Shown here one piece after another: positions 1 through 10,664 of a stretch of DNA of 64,000 nucleotides. The notes under the pieces are model-generated. The model was not told the DNA's origin and searched no databases. It saw nothing but the letters and a program-made list of their open reading frames with translations. Each line of letters begins with the position of its first letter. The first letter of the stretch is position 1. The translations under genes were made by a program, and so were the position numbers. The DNA is from Acorus gramineus (lineage: Eukaryota; Streptophyta; Magnoliopsida; Acorales; Acoraceae), in the NCBI GenBank assembly GCA_030737835.1, contig JAUJYN010000018.1, positions 1,798,001 to 1,862,000 of the forward strand, in the 5' to 3' direction.

Positions 1-640
1 ACCCGCCCCCGGATGCACCGCCGCGCCCCAGCCCGCGCGCCCAGGCGCACTGCCGAGCCCCTGCCCGCATTCCAGGACACGCCTCCGAGCCCCACGGGTG
101 CACCGCGCGCCCACTGCGCCCCAGCGCAGCCACCCGCGCGAACACCGCACGCCCTGCACCCAGCGCCTCGCCCCGCGCACACCACCGCTCGCCTAATCGC
201 GCCATCGCCTCACCCCGCGCGCACCCCGCGCTCACCATCGGCTCGCCCAGCGCCCCATCGCCTCACCGCGCGCGCACAGCACACCTGCGCCTCTGTGCAG
301 CGCTCCGCGCGCACGCCCCCGCATGGCGCCTTGCGCGCAGCATCCGCACGTGGTCCCCTGCGCACGCCCGCACTGCGCCTCTGCGCAGCGCCTTGCGCGC
401 ACGCCCGCGCACGGCGCCCAGCGCGCAGCACCCGCACGCTCTTGCTCCACCCGAGCGCACGCCCGCGCGCACGCGCGCCTGCCCTGCCAGCTGCTCTACC
501 TGCCCTGCTCGCCAGCCTGCCTGCCTGTGCTGCCTGCCTACCCGAGGCAACCTGCCATCCTACCCGAGCCACCCTACCCCTCTCACCGGCCACCAATGGC
601 CTCCAACAGCCACCAACCACCACCATCCATACTCAAAACC
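1..640. repeat. CpG-rich GC-alternating block of family A LTR
   Basis: Dense runs of CGCGCAC and GCGCCC with very little A/T. Open frames on both strands arise only because stop codons are AT-rich. It is the equivalent of the blocks near 28085, 32425, 42470, 55140, 58460 and 61266. Confidence 0.85.
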
Positions 641-1447
641 ACCCTCCTAACAAGCATCTAAGCAAGAAAAGGAAGGAAAGAGAGCTTACCCTAGGAAGGA
701 AAGAAAGGGAAGGGGACCGGGAGCTCTTCGTGCACCGAAACACCTCCCCAAAGACCTCCACCACCAAGATCTCTTTCAACCTTCAAAGGGGCTGAAATCA
801 GAGGAGAAAAGAGGGGGTTAGAGGGGGTCAAACTCGAGGGAACTCGAATCCGAGACCACCGGTGGATAGATTGGGATGAGATCTAACCTTTCTCTTCTTT
901 GGGTTTTTGATTTCAAGCCCTCTAGGTAGCTCAAACCAAAGAAAAAGAGAGAGGGGGAGAGAGAAAATCAAATGGAGAAGATGATGAATAGTGGGGAGAT
1001 ATTTTAGCTCACTTAAATAAGTCAACCCACTTAGATTAGGGTTAACTAGGTTTAATTAGGGCTTAAGAGAGGATTAAAGAGGATTAAGTGAGGTTTGACT
1101 TGGGTCAACCCAACCACACAAAAAGACAAAAGGGGTTGACCAAGTCATGGGCCCACTTTGACCAAGTCAACTTTCCCAATGACTTCTCGCTCGGTCAAAA
1201 CCCGGATACGCCCCGGAACTGCGAAATTCTGAAACGTTACCGTAATTCGATGAAATTTTTGTGAGTGGCTTAGAATGGCACCAGGACACATAATATGCAG
1301 TTAGATTTTCAATCGGAGTCCTCTAACTCAGGATGATAGCTAACAGTCCAAAATTTTAGCGGTTCCGATCGAAAAACGAAAAAAACTCAAAAACTGCCAA
1401 AATGCTCCAATGGTTACGAGAAGGCAAAAAGTGACACATATATAACA
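1..1447 (-). mobile_element. Long LTR, family A, cut by window edge (reads on - strand)
   Basis: This matches the family A LTRs at 31071-33750 and 53368-56444 in the same order: GC-rich block, purine-rich stretch, then a conserved end. The - strand LTR start TGTTATATATGTGTCAC lies at 1431-1447. A splice-donor-like GTAAG on the - strand sits at 685-689, the same place as in the other copies. No polypurine tract or coding remnant follows at 1448, so it may be a solo LTR, but its other end is outside the window and the target duplication cannot be checked. Confidence 0.85.
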
Positions 1448-2170
1448 TAAGCAATTCTATGATTTATGATTATTTTATGAATAAATAACTATACAATTGA
1501 AATAAGTGATTTTCAGTTTAGTTGTGTTTTTAATTATTCTTGTTGGGTAACTAATTATGAATTTTGTTGTTTAATTGATTATTGATAAGTTATTAATAAA
1601 GTGTAAATAAGACGTAGATAATGATTTATAAAAAGTAAAAAAATGATTTGACATTTGGGCCGCCTAATTCATAAGAGGTGATGACAGCTGATTAACAGTA
1701 TGAACAAATTATTCTATTGCCTGAAATAGCTTGATACCATGAGAGAGGTGGAATGACTATACCACATAATTCTAGCTTATACAGGCATCCAAATACCAGC
1801 CTATTCCATCTATCCAAGATTTTATGGCCTTATTCTAGTCTATTCCAGCACAAACCTTCTACCCAAATAGCCCTTACAAGAATACCAATGATATACTAAC
1901 ATGTAAAACATCATATTCTTCCACAATAAAAAAAAAACATTGCATTTGACTACATGTCAATATATGCGTTGCTTTTTTTTTTTTTTATAAAAGTACACAC
2001 TCTAAATATGTATGATATGTGTTTTGGAGTGTAAAATGAATTGAATATAACATTTTCTTTTGTCTGCATGCAGGTGCACCCATTTTTATGTCATACACTG
2101 CCGTTTTAAATTTTTTTTGTTGTCCTTCGCGCAAACAAATGTTGTGGAGACAAAACTATCTCATTCAGAA
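1448..2170. other. AT-rich non-coding stretch
   Basis: No gene is visible. 1660-1905 has wording typical of MITE ends (a run resembling GGGCTATTTGGGTAGAAG on the - strand near 1855-1875), but a matching left terminus was not found. There are A and T homopolymers around 1927 and 1973-1986. Confidence 0.6.
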
Positions 2171-2364
2171 CATTTACCAGGACATGGCTCGTAGAAGGGC
2201 TGGTTCAGAATATAACTATCTCATTTAGAGAACAAAACTACCTCATTCAGAACTATCTCATTCAGAACATTTACCAGGCCATGGCTGGTAGAAGGGCTGG
2301 TTCAGAATATAACTATCTCATTTAGAGAACAAAACTATCTCATTCAGAACATTTAAAAGGGCTG
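2171..2364. repeat. Tandem repeat, 97-bp period, two copies
   Basis: The unit beginning CATTTACCAGG at 2171 recurs at 2268 with few differences and is followed by a partial third copy near 2356. It directly precedes the LINE remnant. The wording CATTTACYAGGACAYG also appears after the LINE poly-A tail at 8606, so it probably includes the LINE target site. Confidence 0.8.
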
Positions 2365-2370
2365 GTAAAA

Positions 2371-2697
2371 GGGCTGCGTTTATGTCAATCCCTAAAAGCC
2401 CCACGAGTATGGATGGAATCGGACTCTACTACTGTCATTGCTTGGATACACGGTCGGGGCATCATCCCATGGATGGCTTTCAGGGATTTAAGAGCCTTCT
2501 GCACACTTTCGGCATCCCTCATGGAGTGGAAAGCCACTCATGTGTACCGGAAGGGAAACCAGGCGATGGACCACCTTGCTGCCTTTCAGTCCCCCATGGG
2601 ATCTTCCATTCATGAAGCATCAAATCTTTGGCTAGACCTGCTTAAGATATTAAAGGATGATAAGGAAGGCAAAGTCACCATCAGAGTCAGTAAATGA
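2371..2697 (+). pseudogene. RNase H-like C-terminal domain of a LINE reverse transcriptase (5'-truncated)
   Basis: The frame containing ATG 2413 is open upstream to about 2371 and ends at 2697. It shows the plant RNase H-like (RVT_3) signature of LINE and related proteins: MESDSTTVIAWI near the start and a VYRKGNQAMDHLAAF block. Only about 105 residues of what would be a protein of over 1000 remain, so this is a 5'-truncated copy, the usual outcome of LINE insertion. The next part is a short 3' UTR, split by the copia element at 2721. It resumes at 8460 and ends in an A-run at 8597-8607. A captured host RNase H-like gene fragment is an alternative, but the poly-A tail favours a LINE. Confidence 0.7.
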
Positions 2698-2720
2698 TTT
2701 TGGCTGCTGTCTCTTGGATT

Positions 2721-2860
2721 TGTTAGATTATATGTGTTATCTTATAATGTGTGTAGTGTATTACACGTGTAACTGCTAGACATTTATATATATAAAAGGA
2801 TTAACCTAAGTGGAATACAAGGATTCCCATTATTTCATTATCTTATTCTAACATCTAACA
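2721..2860 (+). repeat. Copia 5' LTR (140 bp)
   Basis: Starts TGTTAGATTATATG and ends ATCTAACA. It is nearly identical to 8318-8459. TATATATATAAAAGG near 2786-2800 is the likely TATA region. Confidence 0.95.
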
Positions 2861-2874
2861 TGGTATCAGAGCCA
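2861..2874 (+). other. Primer-binding site, initiator tRNA-Met type
   Basis: TGGTATCAGAGCC directly after the LTR is the standard plant complement of the 3' end of initiator tRNA-Met. Confidence 0.95.
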
Positions 2875-2924
2875 CCACCTCAAAAAACCCTAATTTTTTT
2901 TTTTTTTTGGAATCCTTCGCCGTC

Positions 2925-3690
2925 GCCGTCGTCGTTGCCGTCGTGCCCCTGCCGCTGCGAGTGCCGCCCCTGCGGCTGACGCGCGCCGCCCTGCCGTGCC
3001 GCGTCCAGCCCTGCCGCGTGCCCTGCCGTGCGCCGCCCTGCCCTGCCGCGCACCCTACCACGCCCAGCAGCCCCGCTCACCCTGCCGCGCCCAGCAGATC
3101 TGCCCTGCCGCGCCCAGCAGCCCTACCCTGCCGCGCCCAGCAGCCCTGCCCCGCCGCGCCGCGTGCCCTGCCCTGCCACGCCGTGCCCTGCCGCGCGCCT
3201 TGCCGCGCCATGCAGCCCTGCCCTGCCGCACGCCCTGCCACGCGCCTTGCCGCGTCGTGCGCTGCCGCGCGTCTGATCCTGCCCGGATTACCCGGGATCT
3301 GTCGCGCCCGAGAAATCTGCCCGAGCACCAATCCGCAGATTCTGCCTAGATTTCCCAGGATATTCTGGGACAGTTCGTGCCAGCCTGTCTCGAGCGTCCG
3401 ACCTGGCACCCGACCCGGACACTGCCCAGCAACCCGACCCGGACACTGCCCAGCAACCCGACCCGGACCATGCCCAGCGAACCCAGCCGCTGCCCAGCGA
3501 CCTGACCTGGACCCTGCCCAGCGACTCGGATCCGTGAACCCGGCCCAGCATCCAACCCGGAACAGACCCGGATCCGCGACCCGGCCCGGCACCCGACCCG
3601 AGTCCGACCTCAAGTCAACTCCGGCCGCCCTCCGGCTCCTCCGGCCGCCCCCTGCCGCCACCGGCCGCTCTCCGCCACCTCCGGCACCTC
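2925..3690 (+). repeat. GC-rich degenerate tandem repeats in the copia leader
   Basis: 2990-3260 is built from variants of CCCTGCCGCGCCCAGCAG. 3400-3600 is built from variants of CAACCCGACCCGGACACTGCC. A frame is open across it (2907-3695) but gives only Pro/Ala/Arg-rich sequence with no gag motif, so it is treated as leader or a low-complexity insertion. Confidence 0.8.
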
Positions 3691-3830
3691 CTTGAGACTT
3701 CGAATCACTAAATCGGTTATAACTTCCTCTCCGGAAGTCCGATTAAGGTGATCCAGGAGTCCATTTTGCTCGATTTTTCATGCTCTACGTCCTCGTCTGC
3801 TTCTGATCCTCATCCGAGTGGTTCTGCACA

Positions 3831-5213
3831 ATGTCAGAAACCAACGGCAACCCTACTCTTCTGACACCGGCGGCTTCGAAGGTATCTCGTCAGTCTACTT
3901 CGTCATTTCTCTATGAGGGCATCTTGGGGGCCGCTCCTGCTACAAAAAGACAACGACCTTCTAAGCAGTGTTATCAACCGAAAGGCCGAGGACATCATCT
4001 TCCTCCTGTTGCCGCTGCGACTGCTACTTCGATTGCCTCCATTCAGTCACACTCGGATATGCTTGTCCAGATCAGTCAGCGCCTAGACCACCTGATTCTG
4101 CAGCAGTCACTTTCTGGTGCTTCTACTCCCTTTGCCTTGTCTTCTACTATGGGTACTCCTGCTTATTGGATTTTTTATTCGGGTGCCTCACATCACATGA
4201 CTCCTGATAGTTCTATCCTCACTGCATGCTCACCTGCACCCTCACACCTCCCTTCGATTCATACTGCTAATGGCTCTCCTTTAGTCATCACGCAGTGTGG
4301 ATCGATCACCACCACATCCCACCCTACTGGCCGCCTTTCATTACCATTTGTTTTGCATGCTCCTGAGCTTTGCATGAATCTTGTGTCTATTAGTAGATTG
4401 TGTGATTCTGGATTCACCATTACCTTTACCTCTTCTGGGTGTTCTGTGCAGGATCCACGTTCAGGGCAGAGGATTGGTGTTGGTCGTCGGATTGGCGGAC
4501 TGTATTATGTGGAGTATCTTTATCTTCCTGTACCTGATCCCTCAGTTTTCTGTGGCACTGTCACCTCTGATACTGACTTGTGGCATAAGAGGTTAGGCCA
4601 TGTTTCTGAATCTCGTCTTAAAGACCTTATTAAGTCTGGTGATTTAGGTCATGTTTCTTTCTCTCCTCTTTCTGTTTGTGAGGGCTGTAAATTAGCCAAA
4701 CCTGTTGCTACTCCATTCCATTCTAGTAATCATCAGTCCTCTATCCCATTTGAGCTTGTTCATTCTGATATCTGGGGTCCTTCTCATATCACGTCAAAGA
4801 GTGGTTTTTCGTATTATATCAGTTTTATTGATGACTATTCTCGCTTTACCTGGATTTATTTATTGCGTCATCGATCTGAGGTCCCAAAGATATATGAGGT
4901 CTTTACCACTATGATTCACACCCAGTTTCAGACTCGTATCAAAATCTTTAGGTCTGATTGTGCTCGAGAATATATTTCTTTCACGATGCGTTCTCTTCTT
5001 CAATCTCATGGCACTCTCTTTCAGCAATCATGCCCTTATACTCATGAGCAGAATGGTGTTGCTGAAAGAAAACATCGCCATATTCTTGAGACCGCTCGTT
5101 CCCTCTTACTTTCTTCTTCAGTCCCCAGCACATACTGGGCTGAGGCTGCTCTTCTATCTGTTCATCTTATCAATATCACTCCCTCTTCTCCTCTCCGGTA
5201 TGACTCCTCATGA
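3831..5213 (+). pseudogene. Copia polyprotein, first part: vestigial gag, protease, integrase
   Basis: The ATG at 3831 begins MSETNGNP, a typical copia gag start. After about 40 residues it jumps to the gag-protease linker, so the UBN2-type gag domain is missing. The protease motif reads WIFYSGASHHMT. Copia proteases have Asp-Ser-Gly here, so Tyr replaces the catalytic Asp. Next come the GAG-pre-integrase finger (WHKRLGH ... CEGCKLAK) and an integrase core with HSDIWGP, RSDCAREY and EQNGVAERKH, so all three acidic residues remain. The frame ends at 5213 after SPLRYDSS. The expected sequence continues in the next frame from MTPHERLY (about 5203), a one-base frameshift. Confidence 0.9.
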
Positions 5214-6035
5214 GCGCCTTTACTCTTCCAAACCTGATTATAGTAGACTTCGCACTTTTGGATGTACTTGTTTCGTGCTTCTCCCTCCTCATCAACGCAC
5301 TAAGTTGGCCGCTCGGTCAGTTAAGTGTGTATTCTTGGGGATTAGTTTTGAACACAAGGGATATCGCTGCTACGATCCTATTGGAGATCGTTTTTGGATA
5401 GCTCGTCATGTGTCATTTGTCGAAGATGTTCCCTATTTTTCTTCTACACCCACTGCCTCCTCTCCTCCGGTGCCTTCTCCTGTTCAGGCCTCTCCTATTG
5501 AGTCTCTACCTCTTCTCGGGCCGTCTGTTCTGCTTGAGCCCACTCCTAGTTCTGTTCTCCCTGAGTCTCATCTTGGCATTCCCACTGCTGACTCTCCTGG
5601 TTCTTCGTCTCCTCTTCACACTCCTGCAGCCAACTCCCATGGTCCTCCCTGTTCTCCTCCTATTGTGTCTCCTCTTGCTCCTTCCGCAGATGACTCCGCT
5701 GGTACTCCGTCTTCCACGGCTAACACACCTCCCTCTGATGTGGATCCTCGTCCCTTGACTCGCTACCCTCAGCGTGAACGTCATCCGCCTGATCGTTTCA
5801 GTTTTGACTCTGGACCACTTGACCGATTTGGCTTTGCATCAGTGAGTACCTATTCTCCAGAATTCAGGCCTATCTCACCGCTATACATGCCCATCGTGAG
5901 CCCCGATCTTATCGAGAGGCAGTCGAGTACCCTGAGTGGCAGCAGGCCATGGCTGAGGAGTTTCAGGCGTTTGAGCAGACACAAACCTGGGATGTTGTTC
6001 CCCTTCCGGATGGTGTTACCCCTATCAGCTGCAAG
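5203..6035 (+). pseudogene. Copia polyprotein, middle part: integrase C-terminus and start of reverse transcriptase
   Basis: After the frameshift the frame continues with the integrase C-terminal region (KPDYSRLRTFGCTCF, GYRCYDP) and a Ser/Pro-rich linker ending RPLTRYPQRERHPP. A second frame change falls near 5860. The true reverse transcriptase start, with PEWQQAMAEEFQAFEQTQTW, is read in another frame and reaches SCK at the MITE junction (6035). The continuation is at 6919. Confidence 0.85.
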
Positions 6036-6910
6036 TAGGCCTGTCAACGGGTCGGGTCCGGGTCGGGTCGGGGTGGACCCGGACCCGACCCGTGACAGGA
6101 CCCGACGGGTCCGGGTCCAACTCAGGACCCGGCGGGTCCGGGGAAATGTGGACCCGGACCCGGACCCGGGTCGGGTTCGGGTCCGACCCGACCCGGATGG
6201 TTGGGTAAAAAAAAAAAAAAAAAAGAGAGAAGAGCTCATGTATTTGTTTGCCTTATCATTCTATTTGAATTTTTTTGTAATAAAACATTATTGTTAATGA
6301 GACTATGTTTGAATATAATTTTATACAATTCAAAAGAAGTAAATGAATTATTAAACAACATCCAAAACAATAATCACTAACATAAAAAACATATTAACCT
6401 AAATAATAAACATAACTAACCTAAACAACATTCAAAACAATATTAACCTAAATAACATTCAAAACAATATTAACCTAAACAACATTCAAAACAATAAACA
6501 CTAACATATTAACCTAAATAATAAATATAAATCATGCAACAAAACTAATTAATCATACAAATTCAAAAGCTAATAAGTTAATTGTCCAAAACAAACCGAT
6601 TTATAGGCTTGTTATGATTATGATTTATGAACTTGTAGATACAAAAACAAATTAAGTAAGAAATAAAATTATGTATCAACTAATACTAATGGTCTTATAA
6701 TATATGAACATATATTAAAAAAAACATTCGGGTCCAACGGGTCCAACGGGTCGGGGCGGGGTGGACCCGGACCCGACCCGTTTGTTTGTTCGGGTCCGCC
6801 GGGTCGGGTCCAACTCGGGTCGGGTCCAAATCGGGTCGGGTATATTACACGTATAATCGGGTCCGGGTCGGGTCGGGTCCGGGTCTGGACCCGACCCGTT
6901 GACAGGCCTA
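6036..6910. mobile_element. hAT-type MITE (875 bp) inside the copia reverse transcriptase
   Basis: Terminal inverted repeats start TAGGCCTGTCAACGGGTCGG on the left and are matched inverted on the right. The flanks GCTGCAAG at 6028-6035 and 6911-6918 are a perfect 8-bp target duplication, the hAT hallmark. About 160 bp at each end is a G/C-rich array of CGGGTC/GACCCG units that could pair with the other end. The centre is AT-rich with short direct repeats (AACATTCAAAACAATA, 6425-6500). There is no transposase frame. Confidence 0.95.
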
Positions 6911-6918
6911 GCTGCAAG

Positions 6919-8304
6919 TGGATTTTCAAGATCAAGCATCGCCCTGATGGTTCCATTGAACGACATAAGGCTCGTCTTGTTGCCAGAGGTTTCACTCAGG
7001 AGTATGGCATTGACTATGAGGAGACCTTTGCTCCTGTTGCTCAGATGACTACTGTTCGCACCCTTCTCGTTGTTGCTGCTGTTCGTCGCTGGCCTCTCTT
7101 TCAGATGGACGTGAAGAATGCTTTTCTTCATGGTGATTTATCTGAGGTTGTTTATATGCAACCACCTCCAGGTCTCAGCACTCCTCCTCAACATGTTTGT
7201 CGTCTTCGACGGGCTATATATGGACTGAAACAAGCTCCTCGTGCCTGGTTTGAGCGTTTTCACAGTGTTATTCTGACAGCTGGTTTTGTTGAGAGCCACC
7301 AGGACCACTCTATGTTTGTGCAATCCTCATCGCAGGGGCGGATAATCCTTCTTCTGTATGTTGACGACATGATTATAACTGGCGATGACTCCGCTGGTAT
7401 TACTCGGGTCAAGAATCACCTCAGTCGACAGTTTCAGATGAAAGATCTTGGTACTCTTCGCTACTTTCTTGGTCTCGAGATTGCACAGAGTGATCGTGGG
7501 ATTCTGCTTTCTCAACAGAAGTATACAGCTGACATTTTAGAGCGTGCTGCCCTCTCCGATACCCGCAGTGCGGATACTCCTCTCGAGCTTAATGTGAAGC
7601 TTCGTCCTACGGATGGTGAGCTCCTCTCAGATCCTACTCGATACAGACAGATCGTGGGTCAGCTTGTGTATCTCTGCATCACTAGACCTGACATTGCTCA
7701 TGTCGTCAGTATTGTTAGTCAGTTTGTCTCGGCTCCTCGATCAGTGCATTATGGTGCTCTTATGCGAATTCTTCGATATTTGCGTGGTACTATCACTAGA
7801 TCGATCTATCTGTCATCCTCTTCGACTCTGGTTCTCAGGGCTTACACTGATGCTGATTGGGCTGGACACCCGACGACTAGACGCTCCACCACTGGTTTCT
7901 GCATATTTCTCAGAGATTCTATCATCTCTTGGCGCAGCAAGAAACAAGAGGTTGTTTCTCTTTCCAGCACTGAGGCTGAATATCGAGCCATGGCTATCAC
8001 CACTAAGGAGATTGTTCATCTCAGACGTCTCTTGGTGGATCTAGGAGTTACTATGACTGGTCCTACTCCTCTTCACTGTGATAACCGGTCTGCTATTCAG
8101 ATTGCTAGCAATCCGGTCTTTCATGAGAGGACCAAACACATTGAGATCGATTGTCACTTCATTCGTCAGCACTTTCTTGCAGAGACATTATCGCTTCCGC
8201 ATATCTCCTCTGCTGAGCAGCTTGCTGATTTCTTTACGAAGTCACATCCAATTCCTCGATTTCAGTTTCTTCTTCGCAAACTCACTTTGTATGATCCACC
8301 GTGA
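6919..8304 (+). CDS. Copia reverse transcriptase and RNase H (3' part of polyprotein, open)
   Basis: The frame is open from the MITE junction to the TGA at 8302-8304, about 461 residues. It contains the copia reverse transcriptase blocks KARLVARGF, DVKNAFLHGDL, YGLKQAPRAW and the catalytic LLYVDDMIITG. RNase H follows with TDADWAG, STEAEYRA and HCDNRSA, ending at LLRKLTLYDPP. Both enzymes look complete apart from the first part of reverse transcriptase, which lies left of the MITE. It has no start codon of its own, so it is only the tail of a broken polyprotein. Confidence 0.9.
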   Translation, partial: WIFKIKHRPDGSIERHKARLVARGFTQEYGIDYEETFAPVAQMTTVRTLLVVAAVRRWPLFQMDVKNAFLHGDLSEVVYMQPPPGLSTPPQHVCRLRRAIYGLKQAPRAWFERFHSVILTAGFVESHQDHSMFVQSSSQGRIILLLYVDDMIITGDDSAGITRVKNHLSRQFQMKDLGTLRYFLGLEIAQSDRGILLSQQKYTADILERAALSDTRSADTPLELNVKLRPTDGELLSDPTRYRQIVGQLVYLCITRPDIAHVVSIVSQFVSAPRSVHYGALMRILRYLRGTITRSIYLSSSSTLVLRAYTDADWAGHPTTRRSTTGFCIFLRDSIISWRSKKQEVVSLSSTEAEYRAMAITTKEIVHLRRLLVDLGVTMTGPTPLHCDNRSAIQIASNPVFHERTKHIEIDCHFIRQHFLAETLSLPHISSAEQLADFFTKSHPIPRFQFLLRKLTLYDPP

Positions 8305-8317
8305 GTTTGAGGAGGGC
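8305..8317 (+). other. Copia polypurine tract
   Basis: GAGTTTGAGGAGGG directly precedes the 3' LTR at the position of the plus-strand primer. Confidence 0.85.
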
Positions 8318-8459
8318 TGTTAGATTATATGTGTTATCTTATAATGTGTGTAGTGTATTACACGTGTAACTCCTAGACATTTGTATATATAAAGGGATTA
8401 ACCCCTAAGTGGAATACAAGGATTCCCATTATTTCATTATCTCATTCTAACATCTAACA
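8318..8459 (+). repeat. Copia 3' LTR
   Basis: Matches the 5' LTR with a few substitutions and small insertions, such as CTCCTAG for CTGCTAG. The near-identity suggests a fairly recent insertion. Confidence 0.95.
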
Positions 8460-8607
8460 TGATTAAATCCATTGCTCCTCATTGTAAACATTGGGGTTGA
8501 ATTCTTTTTGTAACCCCTTTGTTCCTTTTCTTCTTTAATTTTCCTCACTTGTACATTTGACAGTTCCATAGTAATACAATCATATTACCAATCGGAAAAA
8601 AAAAAAA
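8460..8607 (+). mobile_element. LINE 3' UTR and poly-A tail, continuation of 2371-2720
   Basis: T-rich non-coding sequence containing TTGAATTCTTTTTGTAACC-like wording and ending in an A-run, as plant LINE 3' ends do. It lies immediately after the copia 3' LTR. Joining it to 2720 gives a continuous LINE tail. Confidence 0.6.
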
Positions 8608-10361
8608 CATTTACTAGGACACGAAAAAAAGTTACATGAGCTTGAATTTCCACTCTTATCTCTTACAAAAATATTCAAGAAGCGGGGAAAGAATATTTGG
8701 ATGCCTATTTTGTCCTCACATGACATCCTTGCTTTTAAATAATAGCTCACAGTTCAGCCAAAATATGGTATAATTTGTGCTGTAACGTTCGTGTAAAATT
8801 TAATGTACTCTTATCACATTTCCGAAGATCAACAACCAACTGAAGTTTTAAATTCAATAGAATCAATAACTTTGTGAATCCGAACAGGTAGTAAAACTCT
8901 ATATATAGAATGCTTAAGGATGCACTAGTACTGCATAAGGTTGCGGAGTTGCACCCTCGGATTCTCCATCCGAGGGATTCGTCCGAGAGATACTGCGGGA
9001 TTTGGTCAAGATAGGACTCCATCTGGCCATAACTGTTCATGGTTCTGTGGTATATAGTCTCGTGATAATCATGCAGGATTATATGATCTCGCCGGATAGA
9101 TCCGATTATATTGCTGGATTTAATGGGGTGGGTTCGAGTTATCCGAGTTGATTAGTCATCTACTCGTTTGGACAAATGAGATTGACTCAGTGAGGACATG
9201 AGCCATGTGGCGTGTGCGACCGGGCCTATGGGACACATGGCAGACCCTGGTTGGTGTGACATCTCTTTGAATACAAGTGGTTGATTAGTACAGCCCGAGG
9301 GAAGTTGTGTTTGATAGGAATTCTAGATCTAACCCAAACATAGCCCTAGCTTATTTTTAGAAAAAATACCAAGGAAGTTATCTCCACGTTTTACATCTAG
9401 GCTTAACGGGGTTGAGAACAACAGAAAAACAATTTAACAATCACATAAAAATAAAGATTTAAACAGTTTGGATATTTTCCTATATATGTCCATGGACGAC
9501 TATGATCAATTTTATTGAAATTCTCAGATTCTCATACCCTACTTCATTTTATCCAAATTCCGAACAATCTATCAAACTAACCCGTTCATCTGGATGACAC
9601 GATGATCATTGGAAAACCATTCTTCCAATCATTCTTTTTCAATTATCTCTCCATGATTTGAACTTTGTAACACATTTTAAATTCAAATATGTCAATGCTT
9701 ACATGATGAATAGGATGGGTGATTCTATATATATGGGTTTTTTTTAACTAATATTGAGAAATTGTTAAGCCCTATCCGGTTTCTCACCCCCACACCTATT
9801 TTGATTTAAAAAAAAAACTAATCAGTACACTTTATCTAATTAGATATAGATATAATTTAATGAAAGACGAAGATATACTCCAATGAATTTTGCAGACTCA
9901 TTCAAAATAATTGTAAAAATTTTAAACGAGGTATTATCTTATTATAGTGAGTGTAGGTGACTAATGACATATATGGATTGCAAATTAATGGAGCTGTAAA
10001 AAAATTTGTTTGTAAAATGTAAAACTGCCCCTTATTGGGTTTCTAATCATAAAAAACAATGTAGCATAATATCCAAAGCTTTCAAAATATATCATACACA
10101 TGTATACATGTGTATCGATTTATTGTTACGTAGATCAGTCACATGTAAATTGTAATACAAGAATTTAATTAGATTAGTTTAGCTGGGTTACAAAAAACAT
10201 TGTATGTTTAGGGCGAGTCAACTGTACATGCTAAACAATATATAACATATAACACTCGAACATTTATTATTTTTTCTTGGAGGGGATAATATCAACATAA
10301 CAGTGACTTCTTATTTAAAAGGATTGGATTTCGATATCCAACGGTCAAGGAACCCATGACA
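8608..10361. other. AT-rich intergenic sequence
   Basis: No gene or clear repeat is recognised. 8930-9330 is less AT-rich and could be an old transposon remnant, but it has no termini or coding motif. The short frame on the - strand at 8747-9040 has no recognisable domain. Confidence 0.5.
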
Positions 10362-10664
10362 CACTAAAAAAAAAAAAGCATTTTTTGTGATTATTTTTGC
10401 GACGGCTTACCAAAACCGTTGTTATTTCTCATAATTTTGACGGTAATTTTTTGGGTTTGCAAATACTTTCGGCTTTTGCGACAGCTAAGTTAAGCCGCTT
10501 TAAAAAGATGTATTTATGGCGGGATCTTTTTTGCCGTCGCGATTAATGCATTTTTTTACGGCGGAACAATGATCGTCGCCAATACGTAATTTAGATCCAA
10601 CCGTTCATTTTCCCACTTGTATTCAGAGCCGTCCGATTGATCTTCCCATGTATATTTTAAAAAA

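Larger units (their letters stand above)
2721..8459 (+). mobile_element. Ty1/copia LTR retrotransposon with nested MITE, non-autonomous
   Basis: Two near-identical LTRs of 140-142 bp bound the element. A primer site complementary to initiator tRNA-Met follows the 5' LTR, and a purine-rich tract precedes the 3' LTR. Domain order is protease, GAG-pre-integrase zinc finger, integrase, reverse transcriptase, RNase H, which is the copia order. Flanks are GGATT (2716-2720) and TGATT (8460-8464), a 5-bp target duplication with one mismatch. The element lacks most of gag, has a changed protease active site, a frameshift near 5200 and a MITE in pol, so it cannot encode a working set of proteins. The short LTRs suggest an Ale/Ivana-type lineage, but this is not proved. 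Confidence 0.95.

Noticed and set aside
13-661. Long overlapping open frames on both strands (also at 28011-28476, 32366-33065, 42417-43154, 54939-56028, 58415-58833, 61200-61778)
   Set aside because: They lie in GC-alternating LTR blocks where stop codons are rare on every frame. Products are low-complexity Arg/Ala/Pro sequence with no domain and no conservation of frame between copies.
1660-1905. MITE between LTR and LINE
   Set aside because: One end resembles a MITE terminus but no inverted partner or target duplication was found.
2907-3695. 262-codon frame as a copia gag gene
   Set aside because: The sequence is repeat-derived Pro/Ala/Arg with no gag motif. The real gag start is at 3831.
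2721-8459. CRISPR-like reading of repeated units in the MITE and leader
   Set aside because: The units are contiguous transposon repeats without unique spacers, in a plant genome.
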